Assembly: GCA_954871525.1 (NCBI GenBank)
Contig: OX940869.1
Span: 11,555,001 to 11,619,000, forward strand
Origin: Parietaria judaica
Lineage: Eukaryota > Streptophyta > Magnoliopsida > Rosales > Urticaceae
Length of the DNA: 64,000 nucleotides
Direction of reading: 5' to 3'
Shown: positions 34,232-47,570 of the stretch, piece after piece
Layout: every line of letters starts with the position of its first letter
Numbering within the stretch: the first letter of the stretch is position 1
The notes under the pieces: generated by a model
Databases searched by the model: none
What the model was told of the DNA's origin: nothing
What the model saw: only the letters and a program-made list of their open reading frames with translations
Position numbers and translations under genes: made by a program

Positions 34232-35068
34232 ATGTCGAATCCTATCATGTCACTGCTTTCGAACAACACTCTCGCCGGAAGTAACTTTCCAAAATGGAAG
34301 AGCAACATAAATATTGTCTTGATCAGTGAAAACATACGTTTTGTTCTCACCAATTAATGTCCCCCTGCACCGGCTGCTAACAGCGCCAGAGGTGTAAAGG
34401 AACTCTATGACTCTTGGATTCATGCAAACAATCGTGCTAAGGCATATATGCTGGCTAGCATGTCTGATTCACTGAGAGTCAAGCTAGAGGGAAAGGACGC
34501 TGCTTATGATATCATGGAATCTCTCCAAGGTATGTATGGAAAGCAGTCTGAGCAAGCTCAACATGAAGCGACTCGTCGCTACATGAATGCCAAAATGAAA
34601 CCAGGGACATATGTTCGTGACCATGTCATGAGTATGACCAATTGGTTTAATGAGGCTGAGCTGCATGGGGCCGTAGTGGATGAGAAATCTCAGATCAGCA
34701 TCATTCTTAACTCGCTGTCACCTGAGTTCGTTCCATTCACCAGCAACTACATTATGAACAAACTGAAATATGGTTTGACACAGTTAATTAATGAGTTGCA
34801 AACCTTTGAGGACATCTCGGGTTTGGTCAAGAAGAAATCTGAATTGAACGTGATGTTCAAGAAAGGATCTTCTTCCAAAAACTCGAAGATGAAGAAAAGG
34901 CCCGGTCCTAAGAAGAAATGGGGGAAGAATTTCCAGCCAAAGACAGAAAGCAAGAAAGCTGCTGAGAAAGGAAGATGCTTCCTTTGCAAGGAAAAGGGAC
35001 ATTGGAAAAGAGATTGTCCCAAATTCCATAATGAAAAAAAGAATGAAACCGGTGAGTGTCTCACCTGA
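34232..35068 (+). pseudogene. gag of array A, unit 2 (same in-frame stop)
   Basis: ATG at 34232, TAA at codon 42 (34355-34357), then open to 35068. The internal ATG at 34448 gives 206 residues. Zinc knuckle CFLCKEKGHWKRDC is intact. It differs from unit 1 by a few residues (EQAQ for EQVQ; NETG for NENG). Confidence 0.85.
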
Positions 35069-35485
35069 TAAGTTACTTATCACACATTTGTTTTAGAAAG
35101 TCTTTTCTCCAAAGATCTAAAACTGAAACATGTGACATTCTTTGTTTTTCAGCAGCAGCTAAGGAGTGATTGCCGGTAGTCGTCCGAGAGTCTCAGAGAT
35201 ACATAATGGCGCAATAAAGAGGCTCATTTTTTTTATTTATTTACTCATTTATTTAATGTAAGGATCTCATGAAAGGCGATTTGAAAACCTTTCAATTTTT
35301 ATTTTAAACAATCTTCATGATTCTTAAATAAAATTTATTTTTGATCCTATGCAATATTGAGTAAATATCTGAGTTCTTTAAACCTTTTATCAAAAGGGTT
35401 GATCATAGTGATGATAACACTATGATGGAAATTAAAGACAATACTTAAGTAATTGCTGAACCAAGTGACATGATGTCACAAGTAT

Positions 35486-37222
35486 TTGTCAACAGTGTCT
35501 GTTGATGAAGAGAGTGCAGAAACCACGGTCCCAAATCAGAACCAAAGGGTACTCAGACGTAGTGGGAGGTTCAAAAGACCAGTTGAACGCTACGAGCACA
35601 CCCAGTTGGAATTTCACCTAGCTGTCACAGACACTAGCGTTGAAGATCCCATAGGCTATAAGCAAGCTATGGTTGATCCTGATAAGGGAGAATGGCAGGA
35701 AGCCATGAACCAAGAAATAGAATCAATGGATTCTAATGAAGTCTGGGAACTTGTAAACTTACCGGATGGCTTCAAAACAATTGGCTGTAAGTGGGTATAC
35801 AAACGAAAGAGAGGAGTGGACGGGAAGGTTGAAACCTTCAAGGCTAGACTAGTGGCAAAGGGTTTTACCCAGAGGGAAGGTATTGATTTCGATGAGACCT
35901 TCGCTCCAGTAGCTAAGTACAAGTCCATCCGGATTCTCATGGCCATAGCCTGTAGTCTCAATTACGAGATTTGGCAGATGGACGTCAAAACCGCCTTCCT
36001 GAACGGGTACATTGACGAAAACATCTATATGGACCAACCAGAAGGGTTCATGCAACAGGGTCAAGAAGGGAAGGTTTGCAGATTACTTAAATCCATCTAT
36101 GGATTGAAGCAAGCTTCCAGATCCTGGAATCTAAGGTTCGATGAAACCATCAAAACCTATGGATTCATTCAAAACGTCACTGAGGCCTGCATCTATAAAC
36201 TCAATGACGAAATCGTGGAAGTTTTTCTTGTTCTGTACGTCGACGATATTCTTCTCATTGGAAACAGTGTGAACAAATTATCGGACGTAAAGGCGTGGCT
36301 ATCTACGCAATTCCAAATGAAGGACATGGGAGAAGCCAGTTATGTTCTTGGGATCCGTATTTTCAGGGATCACAACAACAGGCTTCTGGCCTTATCTCAA
36401 ACAGCTTACATTGATAAGGTGCTTGAACGTTTTTCAATGGCAAACTCCAAGGGAGGTAATTTACCGACCAGACATGGAGTGCTCCTCAGCAGGAAACAAT
36501 GCCCAACTTCTCCGGAAGAACAAGATGTGATGAGGCGAATACCCTATGCTTCAGCAGTGGGAAGTCTGATGTACGCTATGCAGTGTACTAGGCCAGACAT
36601 CTGTTACGCTGTGGGAATTGTTAGAAGATACCAATCCAACCCTGGTATGGCTCACTGGACAGCAGTGAAGAACATTCTCAAGTATCTTCGGAGAACGAGA
36701 GACTATATGTTAGTGTTTTCAGGATCAGAACTGAATCCACTAGGATACACTGATTCAGACTTTATGTCTGATAGAGACGCGAGAAAATCGACGTCAGGAG
36801 CGGTGTACACCCTTGCTGGTGGAGCGATATTCTGGAGAAGCGTAAAGCAATCCTGTATCGCAGATTCCACAATGGAAGCTGAATACGTGGCAGCTTGTGA
36901 GGCAGCCAAAGAATCAGTTTGGCTCAAGAATTTCTACATAGAACTGGGAGTTGTTCCAGATGTAGATGGGCCCCAAACACTATACTGTGACAACAGTGGT
37001 GCGGTGGCAAATTCTAAAGAGCCCAAAGACCATAACAAGGCGAAACATATAGAACGTAAATACCATCTCATAAGAGAAATAGTGCGTCGTGGCGACGTGA
37101 GGGTTGTGAAAATAGTTTCGGAAGATAATCTGGCTGATCCATTCACCAAGACGTTGCCAGAGAAAATATTAAGAAGGCATCTGGAAAGTATAGGTCTGAA
37201 AGACATGGGTCATCTTCTTTAA
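35486..37222 (+). CDS. RT-RNase H of array A, unit 2 (intact frame, no ATG at its start)
   Basis: This is the only uninterrupted pol frame in the array, 578 codons. The N-terminal part is a connector (LRRSGRFKRPVERYEHTQ). RT follows with [56 protein letters not shown] and catalytic YVDD at residues 251-254. RNase H carries YTDSDFMSD, STMEAEY and YCDNSGAVANS. The frame opens with TTG; the first ATG is codon 62 (35669). A normal Copia translates pol fused to gag-protease-integrase. That link has been deleted, so expression of this frame is doubtful although the enzyme domains look sound. Confidence 0.85.
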   Translation: MSTVSVDEESAETTVPNQNQRVLRRSGRFKRPVERYEHTQLEFHLAVTDTSVEDPIGYKQAMVDPDKGEWQEAMNQEIESMDSNEVWELVNLPDGFKTIGCKWVYKRKRGVDGKVETFKARLVAKGFTQREGIDFDETFAPVAKYKSIRILMAIACSLNYEIWQMDVKTAFLNGYIDENIYMDQPEGFMQQGQEGKVCRLLKSIYGLKQASRSWNLRFDETIKTYGFIQNVTEACIYKLNDEIVEVFLVLYVDDILLIGNSVNKLSDVKAWLSTQFQMKDMGEASYVLGIRIFRDHNNRLLALSQTAYIDKVLERFSMANSKGGNLPTRHGVLLSRKQCPTSPEEQDVMRRIPYASAVGSLMYAMQCTRPDICYAVGIVRRYQSNPGMAHWTAVKNILKYLRRTRDYMLVFSGSELNPLGYTDSDFMSDRDARKSTSGAVYTLAGGAIFWRSVKQSCIADSTMEAEYVAACEAAKESVWLKNFYIELGVVPDVDGPQTLYCDNSGAVANSKEPKDHNKAKHIERKYHLIREIVRRGDVRVVKIVSEDNLADPFTKTLPEKILRRHLESIGLKDMGHLL

Positions 37223-37237
37223 GTACAAGTGGGAGAT

Positions 37238-39948
37238 TGTTGGACATATGTGTCCTTAAACAAGATATTTTATCCATTTGTAAAAGATTATGACAAGTCG
37301 TTGAATAAAGATGATGCTTATTATGATAATCTTATTATAGTTTCTGGTAGAGTAAAATAGAATGTTTTATTCCTTAGTTCATAAAGGATGCAATTATGTT
37401 ATTATTATCACAACAGAGTCAATGTGAGGAAGAATTAATAATCATAATAAATGAACTTAAAATGTCCGTGACCTGATCAACTGGGTGGGAGCCCATTAAT
37501 CGTATAAGGTCATTAATGTGACTAAGTGACAATCCTATTCTGGATTTTGTGTGTGTCACACTCACAAGAAGTGCATTAAGTATGAAGTGTCTTCATACTG
37601 GACTGGACCTGACTTAAACTCCGGAAGTTATCATATAAGACCGTCACTGATAACTTGGAGTTGAGTCACTAGTAGATGATCAAATGGATATTCGATCTAA
37701 GTCCTGAGTGATCTTGAGTCCAAGCTGCTAACTTGATTGTTCTTTGATTTAACCGTTACAGAACACGAAATATTACCGCTGTTCCCAACACTATTATTTT
37801 GGGAACATGATAGTCAGCAATTAGGGTAGCTTGGTCATAGACATGGGCATCACACAGCTCTCTTCAGAGTGATGATGATTCCCTTGATTGTCGGTGGTGA
37901 GAAGTGAGTGGTACCCGTGCGCAACTTATGAATCGAAACCATAAGTGGGTCACTCATAATATTACTGACTGAGTCAAGGATGAAAATGCAATGAGGGGCA
38001 TAACGGTAGAAACTGCCTGCTCGTGTGTGGATCATCAAGTGAAAGATCAATAACCCGAATTTGATTGTATCAATGGACACCCTGCTGTTATAAAGGGAAT
38101 AAAATATACCGTATCACTAAAGAGTGCAGCCTCGGGTCTATAGTGGAATCACTTCGAGGTTTGACGAACAACTAGCAGTTCGTTAGAGCTTAAGTGATAC
38201 GGGTCCATGGTCCCCAGGATAGCTCCGTAACGGATGATACGTACGTGATTAAAATACATTCTGGATAATGTTTAATCATTTGGCTTGACTTATAAAACTG
38301 AAAGGTCTGTAGCAGACGTCAGATAGTTTTATCGTTAGCGTGGCAAAAGTACCATATTTTGGTACACGAAATTAACTGATAAAAGAAAGTTAGAATTTAG
38401 ATTTTCTATCAGCACCATGTTGTTTGAAATTAAATTCTAAGCGACTTTGCTTTTTGAACCGAGTCATTTCGACTTACGGTTAGTGACATTTTAATGTGTT
38501 GTGGCACCATGACATTTTAATGTGTGATATTGAGATCAGGAAATATTAATACAATTTAATTATTTGGATTTAATTATTAATATGTTATTAATAATGAATT
38601 AATAATTAATAGATTTATATTAATAAATAAATATATATTTTTATATATTGTTACATGTGTAAATTCGAATTAGGGTTTGTTGATAACAAACCCTAGCTAA
38701 ATTCGAATCTATGAATTGAAGATTTTTATTTTTGCGGCATAAGTAACTATTGTTTGGTATTTTGGCAAAAACCCTAAAATCAATTTAATCCATTGGATTG
38801 GTTGTGATTTAATATCAACCGTTGGATTGAGATAATTGATTTGAAACCTAATGTAATTCGAAATTGAAACTTCGTGACCAAGTTTAGGTATTTCAAATTT
38901 GCTTAATTAATTATGTCCGTTGAATGGGTTTTGAGATTTAATCTTTAACCGTCGGATTAGAAATTAATTAATATTATATATATGATATATAATTCGAATA
39001 ATATTGTGGATAAGAGTTCGAATTAGGGTTTTGTAAAACCCTAGGGTTTTTGACTTTATCCCTAATTGATTTGATCCATTGGATTGGTTTAAAATTTATT
39101 TTTAACCATTGGATCTAGATAATCATCATCAAATTCGAATTTAAATATATATATATATATATATAATATAATTCGAATATTTATAATATGATGATAAGAT
39201 TAATTTTTTTTGATCTTATCTTGTATTATTATTTATTTAAATTCCTAATTAATTATATCCATTGGATTTAGATGAGATTGAATCTGGACCATTGGATTGA
39301 AATAATTAATTATATTTAATTAATAGAATTAGAATAATGGGAGGGAAAATCTCCAATTCGGTTACGGTTTGAGCCTATAAATTGGAGGCTCATTCTACAC
39401 ATTTTTCACACCTTTCCCCAGAGAAAAATTCGAACTCTCCCTCTCCCTCAGGGTCTGCGAATTTTCTCTCTGATCTCTCTTTTCTGGTTCGGTTTAGGAG
39501 ACTATTTCTCCGGAAACTTAAAAAGAACCATCAGTTAAAATTTTGCGACGGAGTCCTGCCGGCGAAGCCCACGCTTCGGTACGAGGATTCCAGGAGAATA
39601 TCCCGGAAGATCACGGGAGTTTCCCTCAGCACTGGCAGAGCCCTGCCCGATTCAGAACGCGCAGCCGGAAGTCGTCAATTGAGGTACGGCCTTATGCATT
39701 GGGTTAATAAATGCAACCATTTACTGCTTTCTATTTATTTCCTATTATGACTAGATTATTAATAATGATTTTTGAATATTAAATTACATAATATTTATCA
39801 AATCTTGGGATATGGACATTATCCGATATTCGGACCGTTGTACGGATAACTAGTTTTCCGCTTTAAAATAATTTTTAAATGTTACCCGGACGGTCCGGAG
39901 GTACAATTCGTGATAATTTTCAAGGAATCCGAGACGAGATTCCCAACA
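37238..39948 (+). repeat. LTR 3 of array A
   Basis: 2711 bp. It lacks about 75 bases near 38485 present in LTR 1, apparently lost between short repeats of GACATTTTAATGTGT. TATA is altered to TATAAATT (39376-39383). The antisense frame is at 37850-38080. Confidence 0.92.
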
Positions 39949-41793
39949 ATTGGTATCAGAGCCATGGTTCAAGGATAAATAATTACGTAATTTAATTAAT
40001 GGGTTTAAGAACGAATTATTTGATGAATAAAATTAATTATTTAAAATTGAAATTTTGAATTTCTAGATATTTTAAATATTAATTTAAAATAAGAAAATTA
40101 CCCGACCCGAAAAATCGGACCGGGCTGCCTTGGCAGCCCAGCCCGAGAATTCCGCAGCAAGCAGGGGCTGCCGCTGCAGCCCCAGGGAATTCGCAAGGGC
40201 AAGGCCCACGAGCAAGGCCCTCGCCAAGGCCATTCGGCCAGGGCAACAGCACCCGTGTGGGCCTGGCAGGCTGGCCGCAGGCCACGCTGTCTGGCAGCGG
40301 ATTGGGCCTGCAGGCCCAGCCCGAAGTGCCAGGGAAATGCCCTGGCCTACCCGTGGGCTGTCCCTGCCCATTCCACGGACATGTGGGCCCGGGCTTAAGC
40401 CCGGAGGGCCCACGTGTAATTTTTTTTATATGGGTCGGATTTTTAATCCGACCCGGATCCCGTGGATTAATTATTAATTATGAGATTAATATTTATTAAT
40501 TAAAATTAATTATGATTAATTAATAGGAATTAAAATATGGATGTTATTTCCGGATAAATAACATTGTCTTATTTTAATTAATTCATAAAATTAAATATGG
40601 ATGTTATTTAATAATTAAATAACATTGTCTTATTTAATAAATTAAAATATGGATGATAATATTCGAAGAATAATATCATTGTCTTATTTTAATATTTTAT
40701 AAATAATTATTAAAGGGCATTAAAATGTTTAATGATAATTCTTAGAGAATAAGTATCATTAATTATGAATATTCATCATAGATATAATTTGATATAACCT
40801 ATTTTCATAACCCTTAAACATAGTGTCTATATTCAGATCATTATTAATATGTCTATATAGGATAGATATAAATAATAAAGAGTAAATGTGAAAGTGTTAA
40901 TTATTAGTCGGAAAAATTTCAAACGTACAATCTTGCCTAAGGAAGAGGGAATCAAAAGTGGGGCCGGTTCACCATCCACTTCTGGGTGACCGGTTAGGAC
41001 CCCTCCCATCGACCTGGAGAGCGTACGTTTTGATCTATAACTACCGACAAAATAATAAACACATTTTTAGGGCTTATTTTAAAATTACGTGTCGTAATAA
41101 ATAAAGCCAAAATATAAACTTTTAATGTGTCATTAATAGACAGTTTATATAATAAGTTTTTTAACTTAGAAATTAAAAACGTTATTTCCTAAAAACAATG
41201 GCAAGTATAGAATAAAACAAAGGTCTCCATTATTACTGTCACAAGGTCTCCTAACCACACCGCCTCGAGTCACCCTAGTGTGTCCATTCCCTAAGGAAGG
41301 TGTGCTTGTGGGAGGTTTGACACCGTGATAGTTCCAAAAGAATATGGGGACGGAGGAATCTTGGAAATGGACCGCGAGTCACCCTAGAGTGACCATTCCC
41401 TAAGGACGACATTTCCAAGAGGATCCCGAGAACCGAAAATAATAGGTTAAGCTTGCACGGAAGTTGGTGCTTCCCGACCGTCTATGGTGATAGTTAATAA
41501 TCATAGAGGACTTTTGTAGTTCTTATTATGAATATTAATTAATTTTATGACTAAAACTTAGTTTAACCAAACTACACGGTTGATACCGCGAGTCACCCTA
41601 GAGTGACCATGCCACTAAGGACGGCAACGACGTGTACAGTCGGTTAAATTATCACGAAATAGTTAAAGGGTTTATTTAACGTTTTTCCCATGAACATGTT
41701 TGCATCATGTAACTATTTCAAATAAAATATTTTTTCTAAACATTCTACCTATAATAAAGTTTAATAAGTTTCTTTTTCAATGCCAGTCTAAAA
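39949..41793 (+). ncRNA. Structured leader of array A, unit 3
   Basis: Same layout as units 1 and 2; the GC island (40105-40415) lacks a short piece near its start that units 1 and 2 have. The stem-loop array is at 40536-40768 and the GAGTCACC repeats at about 41266, 41375 and 41589. Confidence 0.5.
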
Positions 41794-42630
41794 ATGTCGA
41801 ATCCTATCATGTCACTGCTTTCGAACAACACTCTCGCCGGAAGTAACTTTCCAAAATGGAAGAGCAACATAAATATTGTCTTGATCAGTGAAAACATACG
41901 TTTTGTTCTCACCAATTAATGTCCCCCTGCACCGGCTGCTAACAGCGCCAGAGGTGTAAAGGAACTCTATGACTCTTGGATTCATGCAAACAATCGTGCT
42001 AAGGGATATATGCTGGCTAGCATGTCTGATTCACTGAGAGTCAAGCTAGAGGGAAAGGACGCTGCTTATGATATCATGGAATCTCTCCAAGGTATGTATG
42101 GAAAGCAGTCTGAGCAAGCTCAACATGAAGCGACTCGTCGCTACATGAATGCCAAAATGAAACCAGGGACATATGTTCGTGACCATGTCATGAGTATGAC
42201 CAATTGGTTTAATGAGGCTGAGCTGCATGGGGCCGTGGTGGATGAGAAATCTCATATCAGCATCATTCTTAACTCGCTGTCACCTGAGTTCGTTCCATTC
42301 ACCAGCAACTACATTATGAACAAACTGAAATATGGTTTGACACAGTTAATTAATGAGTTGCAAACCTTTGAGGACATCTCGGGTTTGGTCAAGAAGAAAT
42401 CTGAATTGAACGTGATGTTCAAGAAAGGATCTTCTTCCAAAAACTCGAAGATGAAGAAAAGGCCCGGTCCTAAGAAGAAATGGGGGAAGAATTTCCAGCC
42501 AAAGACAGAAAGCAAGAAAGCTGCTGAGAAAGGAAGATGCTTCCTTTGCAAGGAAAAGGGACATTGGAAAAGAGATTGTCCCAAATTCCATAATGAAAAG
42601 AAGAATGAAACCGGTGAGTTTCTCACCTGA
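41794..42630 (+). pseudogene. gag of array A, unit 3 (same in-frame stop)
   Basis: ATG at 41794, TAA at codon 42 (41917-41919), then open to 42630. Zinc knuckle intact. It differs from unit 2 at few residues (for example SHISI for SQISI). Confidence 0.85.
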
Positions 42631-43048
42631 TAAGTTACTTATCACGCATTTGTTTTAGAAAGTCTTTTCTCCAAAGATCTAAAACTGAAACATGTGACAT
42701 TCTTTGTTTTTCAGCAGCAGCTAAGGAGTGATTGCCGGAAGTTGTCCGAGAGTCTCGGAGATACATAATGGCGCAAAAAAGAGGCTCATTTTTTTTTACT
42801 TATTTACTCATTTATTTAATGTAAGGATCTCATGAAAGGCGATTTGAAAACCTTTCAATTTTTATTTTAAACAATCTTCATTATACTTAAATAAAATTTA
42901 TTTTTGATCCTATGCAATATTGAGTAAATATCTGAGTTCTTTAAACCTTTTATCAAAAGGGTTGATCATAGTGATGATAACACTATGATGGAAATTAAAG
43001 ACAATACTTAAGTAATTGCTGAACCAAGTGACATAATGTCACAAGTAT

Positions 43049-44785
43049 TTGTCAATAGTGTCTGTTGATGAAGAGAGTGTAGAAACCACGGTCCCAAATC
43101 AGAACCAAAGGGTACTCAGACGTAGTGGGAGGTTCAAAAGACCAGTTGAACGCTACGAGCACACCCAGTTGGAATTTCACCTAGTTGTCACAGACACTAG
43201 CGTTGAAGATCCCATAGGCTATAAGCAAGCTATGGTTGATCCTGATAAGGGAGAATGGCAGGAAGCCATGAACCAAGAAATAGAATCAATGGATTCTAAT
43301 GAAGTCTGGGAACTTGTAAACTTACTGGATGGCTTCAAAACAATTGGCTGTAAGTGGGTATACAAGCGAAAGAGAGGAGTGGACGGGAAGGTTGAAACCT
43401 TCAAGGCTAGACTAGTGGCAAAGGGTTTTAGCCAGAGGGAAGGTATTGATTTCGATGAGACCTTCGCTCTAGTCACTAGGTATAAGTCCATCCGGATTCT
43501 CATGGCCATAGCCTGTAGTCTCAATTACGAGATTTGGCAGATGGACGTCAAAACCGCCTTCCTGAACGGGTACATTGACGAAAACATCTATATGGACCAA
43601 CCAGAAGGGTTCATGCAACAGGGTCAAGAAGGGAAGGTTTGCAGATTGCTTAAATCCATCTATGGATTGAAGCAAGCTTCCAGATCCTGGAATCTAAGGT
43701 TCGATGAAACCATCAAAACCTATGGATTCATTCAAAACGTCACTGAGGCCTGCATCTGTAAACTCAATGACGAAACCGTGGAAGTTTTTCTTGTTCTGTA
43801 CGTCGACGATATTCTTCTCATTGGAAATAGTGTGAAGAAATTATCGGACGTAAAGGCATGGCTATCTACGCAATTCCAAATGAAGGACATGGGAGAAACC
43901 AGTTATGTTCTTGGGATCCGTATTTTCAGGGATCACAACAACAGGCTCCTGGCTTTATCTCAAGCAGGTTACATTGATAAGGTGCTTGAACGTTTTGCAA
44001 TGGCAAACTCCAAGGGAGGTAATTTACCGACCAGACATGGAGTGTTCCTCAGCAGGAAACAATGCCCAACTTCTCCGGAAGAGCAAGATGTGATGAGGCG
44101 AATACCCTATGCTTCAGCAGTGGGAAGTCTGATGTACGCTATGCAGTGTACTAGGCCAGACATCTGTTACGCTGTGGGAATTGTTAGCAGATACCAATCC
44201 AACCCTGGTATGGCTCACTGGACAGCAGTGAAGAACATTCTCAAGTATCTTCGGAGAACGAGAGACTATATGTTAGTGTTTTCAGGATCAGAACTGAATC
44301 CACTAGGATACACTGATTCAGACTTTATGTCTGATAGAGACGCGAGAAAATCGACGTCAGGAGCGGTGTACACCCTTGCTGGTGGAGCGATATTCTAGAG
44401 AAGCGTAAAGCAATCCTGTATCGCAGATTCCACAATGGAAGCTGAATACGTGGCAGCTTGTGAGGCAGCCAAAGAATCAGTTTGGCTCAAGAATTTCTAC
44501 ATAGAACTGGGAGTTGTTCCAGATGTAGATGGGCCCCAAACACTATACTGTGACAACAGTGGTGCGGTGGCAAATTCTAAAGAGCCCAAAGACCATAACA
44601 AGGCGAAACATATAGAACGTAAATACCATCTCATACGAGAAATAGTGCGTCGTGGCGACGTGAGGGTTGTGAAAATAGCTTCGGAAGACAATCTGGCTGA
44701 TCCATTCACCAAGACGTTGCCAGAGAAAATATTCAGAAGGCATCTGGAAAGTATGGGTCTGAAAGACATGGGTCATCTTCTTTAA
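43049..44785 (+). pseudogene. RT-RNase H of array A, unit 3 (TGG to TAG stop)
   Basis: Collinear with unit 2 and in frame to 44398, where Trp in GGAIFWRS has become TAG (44396-44398). The remainder of RNase H (AEYVAACEAAKESV to KDMGHLL) is open to 44785. YVDD is intact. Without the end of RNase H this copy would be defective. Confidence 0.88.
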
Positions 44786-44800
44786 GTACAAGTGGGAGAT

Positions 44801-47565
44801 TGTTGGACATATGTGTCCTTAAACAAGATATTTTATCCATTTGTAAAAGATTATGACAAGTCGTTGAATAAAGATGATGCTTATTATGATAATCTTATTA
44901 TAGTTTCTGGTAGAGTAAAATAGAATGTTTTATTCCTTAGTTCATAAAGGATGCAATTATGTTATTATTATCACAACAGAGTCAATGTGAGGAAGAATTA
45001 ATAATCATAATAAATGAACTTAAAATGTCCGTGACCTGATCAACTGGGTGGGAGCCCATTAATCGTATAAGGTCATTAATGTGACTAAGTGACAATCCTA
45101 TTCTGGATTTTGTGTGTGTCACATTCACTAGAAGTGCATTAAGTATGAAGTGTCTTCATACTGGACTGGACCTGACTTAAACTCCGGAAGTTATCATATA
45201 AGACCGTCACTGATAACTTGGAGTTGAGTCACTAGTAGATGATCAAATGGATATTCGATCTAAGTCCTGAGTGATCTTGAGTCCAAGCTGCTGACTTGAT
45301 TGTTCTTTGATTTAACCGTTACAGAACACGAAATATTACCGCTGTTCCCAACACTATTATTTTGGGAACATGATAGTCAGCAGTAAGGGTAGCTTGGTCA
45401 TAGACATGGGCATCACACAGCTCTCTTCAGAGTGATGATGATTCCCTTGATTGTCGGTGGTGAGAAGTGAGAGGTACCCGTGCGCAACTTATGAATCGAA
45501 ACCATAAGTGGGTCACTCATAATATTACTGACTGAGTCAAGGATGAAAATGCAATGAGGGGCATAACGGTAGAAACTGCCTGCTCGTGTGTGGATCATCA
45601 AGTGAAAGATCAATAACCCGAATTTGATTGTATCAATGGACACCCTGCTGTTATAATGGGAATAATATATACCGTATCACTAAAGAGTGCAGCCTCGGGT
45701 CTATAGTGGAATCACTTCGAGGTTTGACGAACAACTAGCAGTTCGTTGGAGCTTAAGTGATACGGGTCCATGGTCCCCAGTATAGCTCCATAACGGATGA
45801 TACGTACGTGATTAAAATACATTCTGGATAATGTTTAATCATTTGGCTTGACTTATAAAACTGAAAGGTCTGTAGCAGACGTCAGATAGTTTTATCGTTA
45901 GCGTGGCAAAAGTACCATATTTTGGTACACGAAATTAACTGATAAAATAAAGTTAGAATTTAGATTTTCTATCAGCACCATTTTGTTGGAAATTAAATTC
46001 TAAGCGACTTTGCTTTTTGAACCGAGTCATTTCGACTTACGGTTAGTGATTTATGGATTTTCTAAGTTTATGATCGGTTCGATAAACTTTGAAATTAAAT
46101 CACATGTCACGAATTTAAATGATGGTGTGGCACCATGACATTTTAATGTGTGATATTGAGATCAGGAAATATTAATATAATTTAATTATTTGGATTTAAT
46201 TATTAATATGTTATTAATAATGAATTAATAATTAATAGATTTATATTAATAAATAAATATATATTTTTATATATTGTTACATGTGTAAATTCGAATAAGG
46301 GTTTGGTGATAAAAAACCCTAGCTAAATTCGAATCTATGAACTGAAGATTTTTATTTTTGCGGCATAAGTACCTATTGTTTGGTATTTTGGCAAAAACCC
46401 TAAAATCAATTTAATCCATTGGATCGGTTGTGATTTAATATCAACCGTTGGATTGAGATAATTGATTTGAAACCTAATGTAATTCGAAATTGAAACTTGG
46501 TGACCAAGTTTAGGTATTTCGAATTTGCTTAATTAATTATGTCCGTTGGATCGGTTTTGAGATTTAATCTTTAACCGTCGGATTAGAAATTAATTAATAT
46601 TATATATATGATATATAATTCAAATAATATTGTGGATAAGAGTTCGAATTAGGGTTTTGTAAAACCCTAGGGTTTTTGACTTTATCCCTAATTGATTTGA
46701 TCCATTGGATTGGTTTAAGATTTATTTTTAACCATTGGATCTAGATAATCATCATCAAATTCGAATTTAAATATATATATATATATAATTCGAATATTTA
46801 TAATATGATGATAAGATTAAATTTTTTTGATCTTATCTTGTATTATTATTTAATTAAATCCCTGATTAATTATATCCATTGGATTTAGATGAGATTGAAT
46901 CTTGACCATTGGATTGAAATAATTAATTATATTTAATTAATAGAATTCGAATAATGGGAGGGAAAATCTCCAATTCGGTTACGGTTTGAGCCTATAAATA
47001 GGAGGCTCATTCTACACATTTTTCACACCTTTCCCAAGAGAAAAATTCGAACTCTCCCTCTCCCTCAGGGTCTGCGAATTTTCTCTCTGATCTCTCTTTT
47101 CTGGTTCGGTTTAGGAGACTATTTCTCCGAAAACTTAAAAAGAACCATCAGTTAAAATTTTGCGACGGAGTCTTGCCGGCGAAGCCCACGCTTCGGTACG
47201 AGGATTCCAGGAGAATATCCCGGAAGATCACGGGAGTTTCCCTCAGCACTGGCAGAGCCCTGCCCGATTCAGAACGCGCAGCCGGAAGTCGTCAATTGAG
47301 GTACGGCCTTATGCATTGGGTTAATAAATGCAACCATTTACTGCTTTCTATTTATTTCTTATTATGACTAGATCATTAATAATGATTTATGAATATTAAA
47401 TTACATAATATTTATCAGATCTTGGGATATGGACATTATCCGATATTCGGACCGTTGTACGGATAAGAAGTTTTCCGCTTTAAAATAATTTTTAAATGTT
47501 ACCCGGACGGTCCGGAGGTACAATTCGTGATAATTTTCTAGGAATCCGAGACGAGATTCCCAACA
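44801..47565 (+). repeat. LTR 4 of array A
   Basis: 2765 bp, nearly the same length as LTR 1 and carrying all four modules, as expected if LTRs 1 and 4 are the original pair. TATA box 46993-47000. Antisense frame 45413-45643. Followed by the second gaatg. Confidence 0.92.
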
Positions 47566-47570
47566 GAATG
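47566..47570. repeat. Target-site duplication of array A, right copy
   Basis: GAATG, identical to 22128-22132; element B coding sequence resumes here. Confidence 0.9.

Larger units (their letters stand above)
22133..47565 (+). mobile_element. Array A: LTR-(internal-LTR)x3 tandem Copia array
   Basis: Four LTRs (22133-24899, 29763-32373, 37238-39948, 44801-47565) alternate with three internal regions (24900-29762, 32374-37237, 39949-44800; 4852-4864 bp each), all in the same orientation and nearly identical. One 5-bp duplication (gaatg) flanks the whole 25.4 kb and none flanks the single units. This is the outcome expected from one insertion followed by unequal recombination between LTRs or units, or from insertion of a concatemer. 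Each unit encodes gag and RT/RNase H but no protease or integrase. Confidence 0.9.

Noticed and set aside
22133..47565. Three independent insertions of element A
   Set aside because: LTRs are shared between neighbours and no target duplication lies at inner junctions; only the outer gaatg pair exists.
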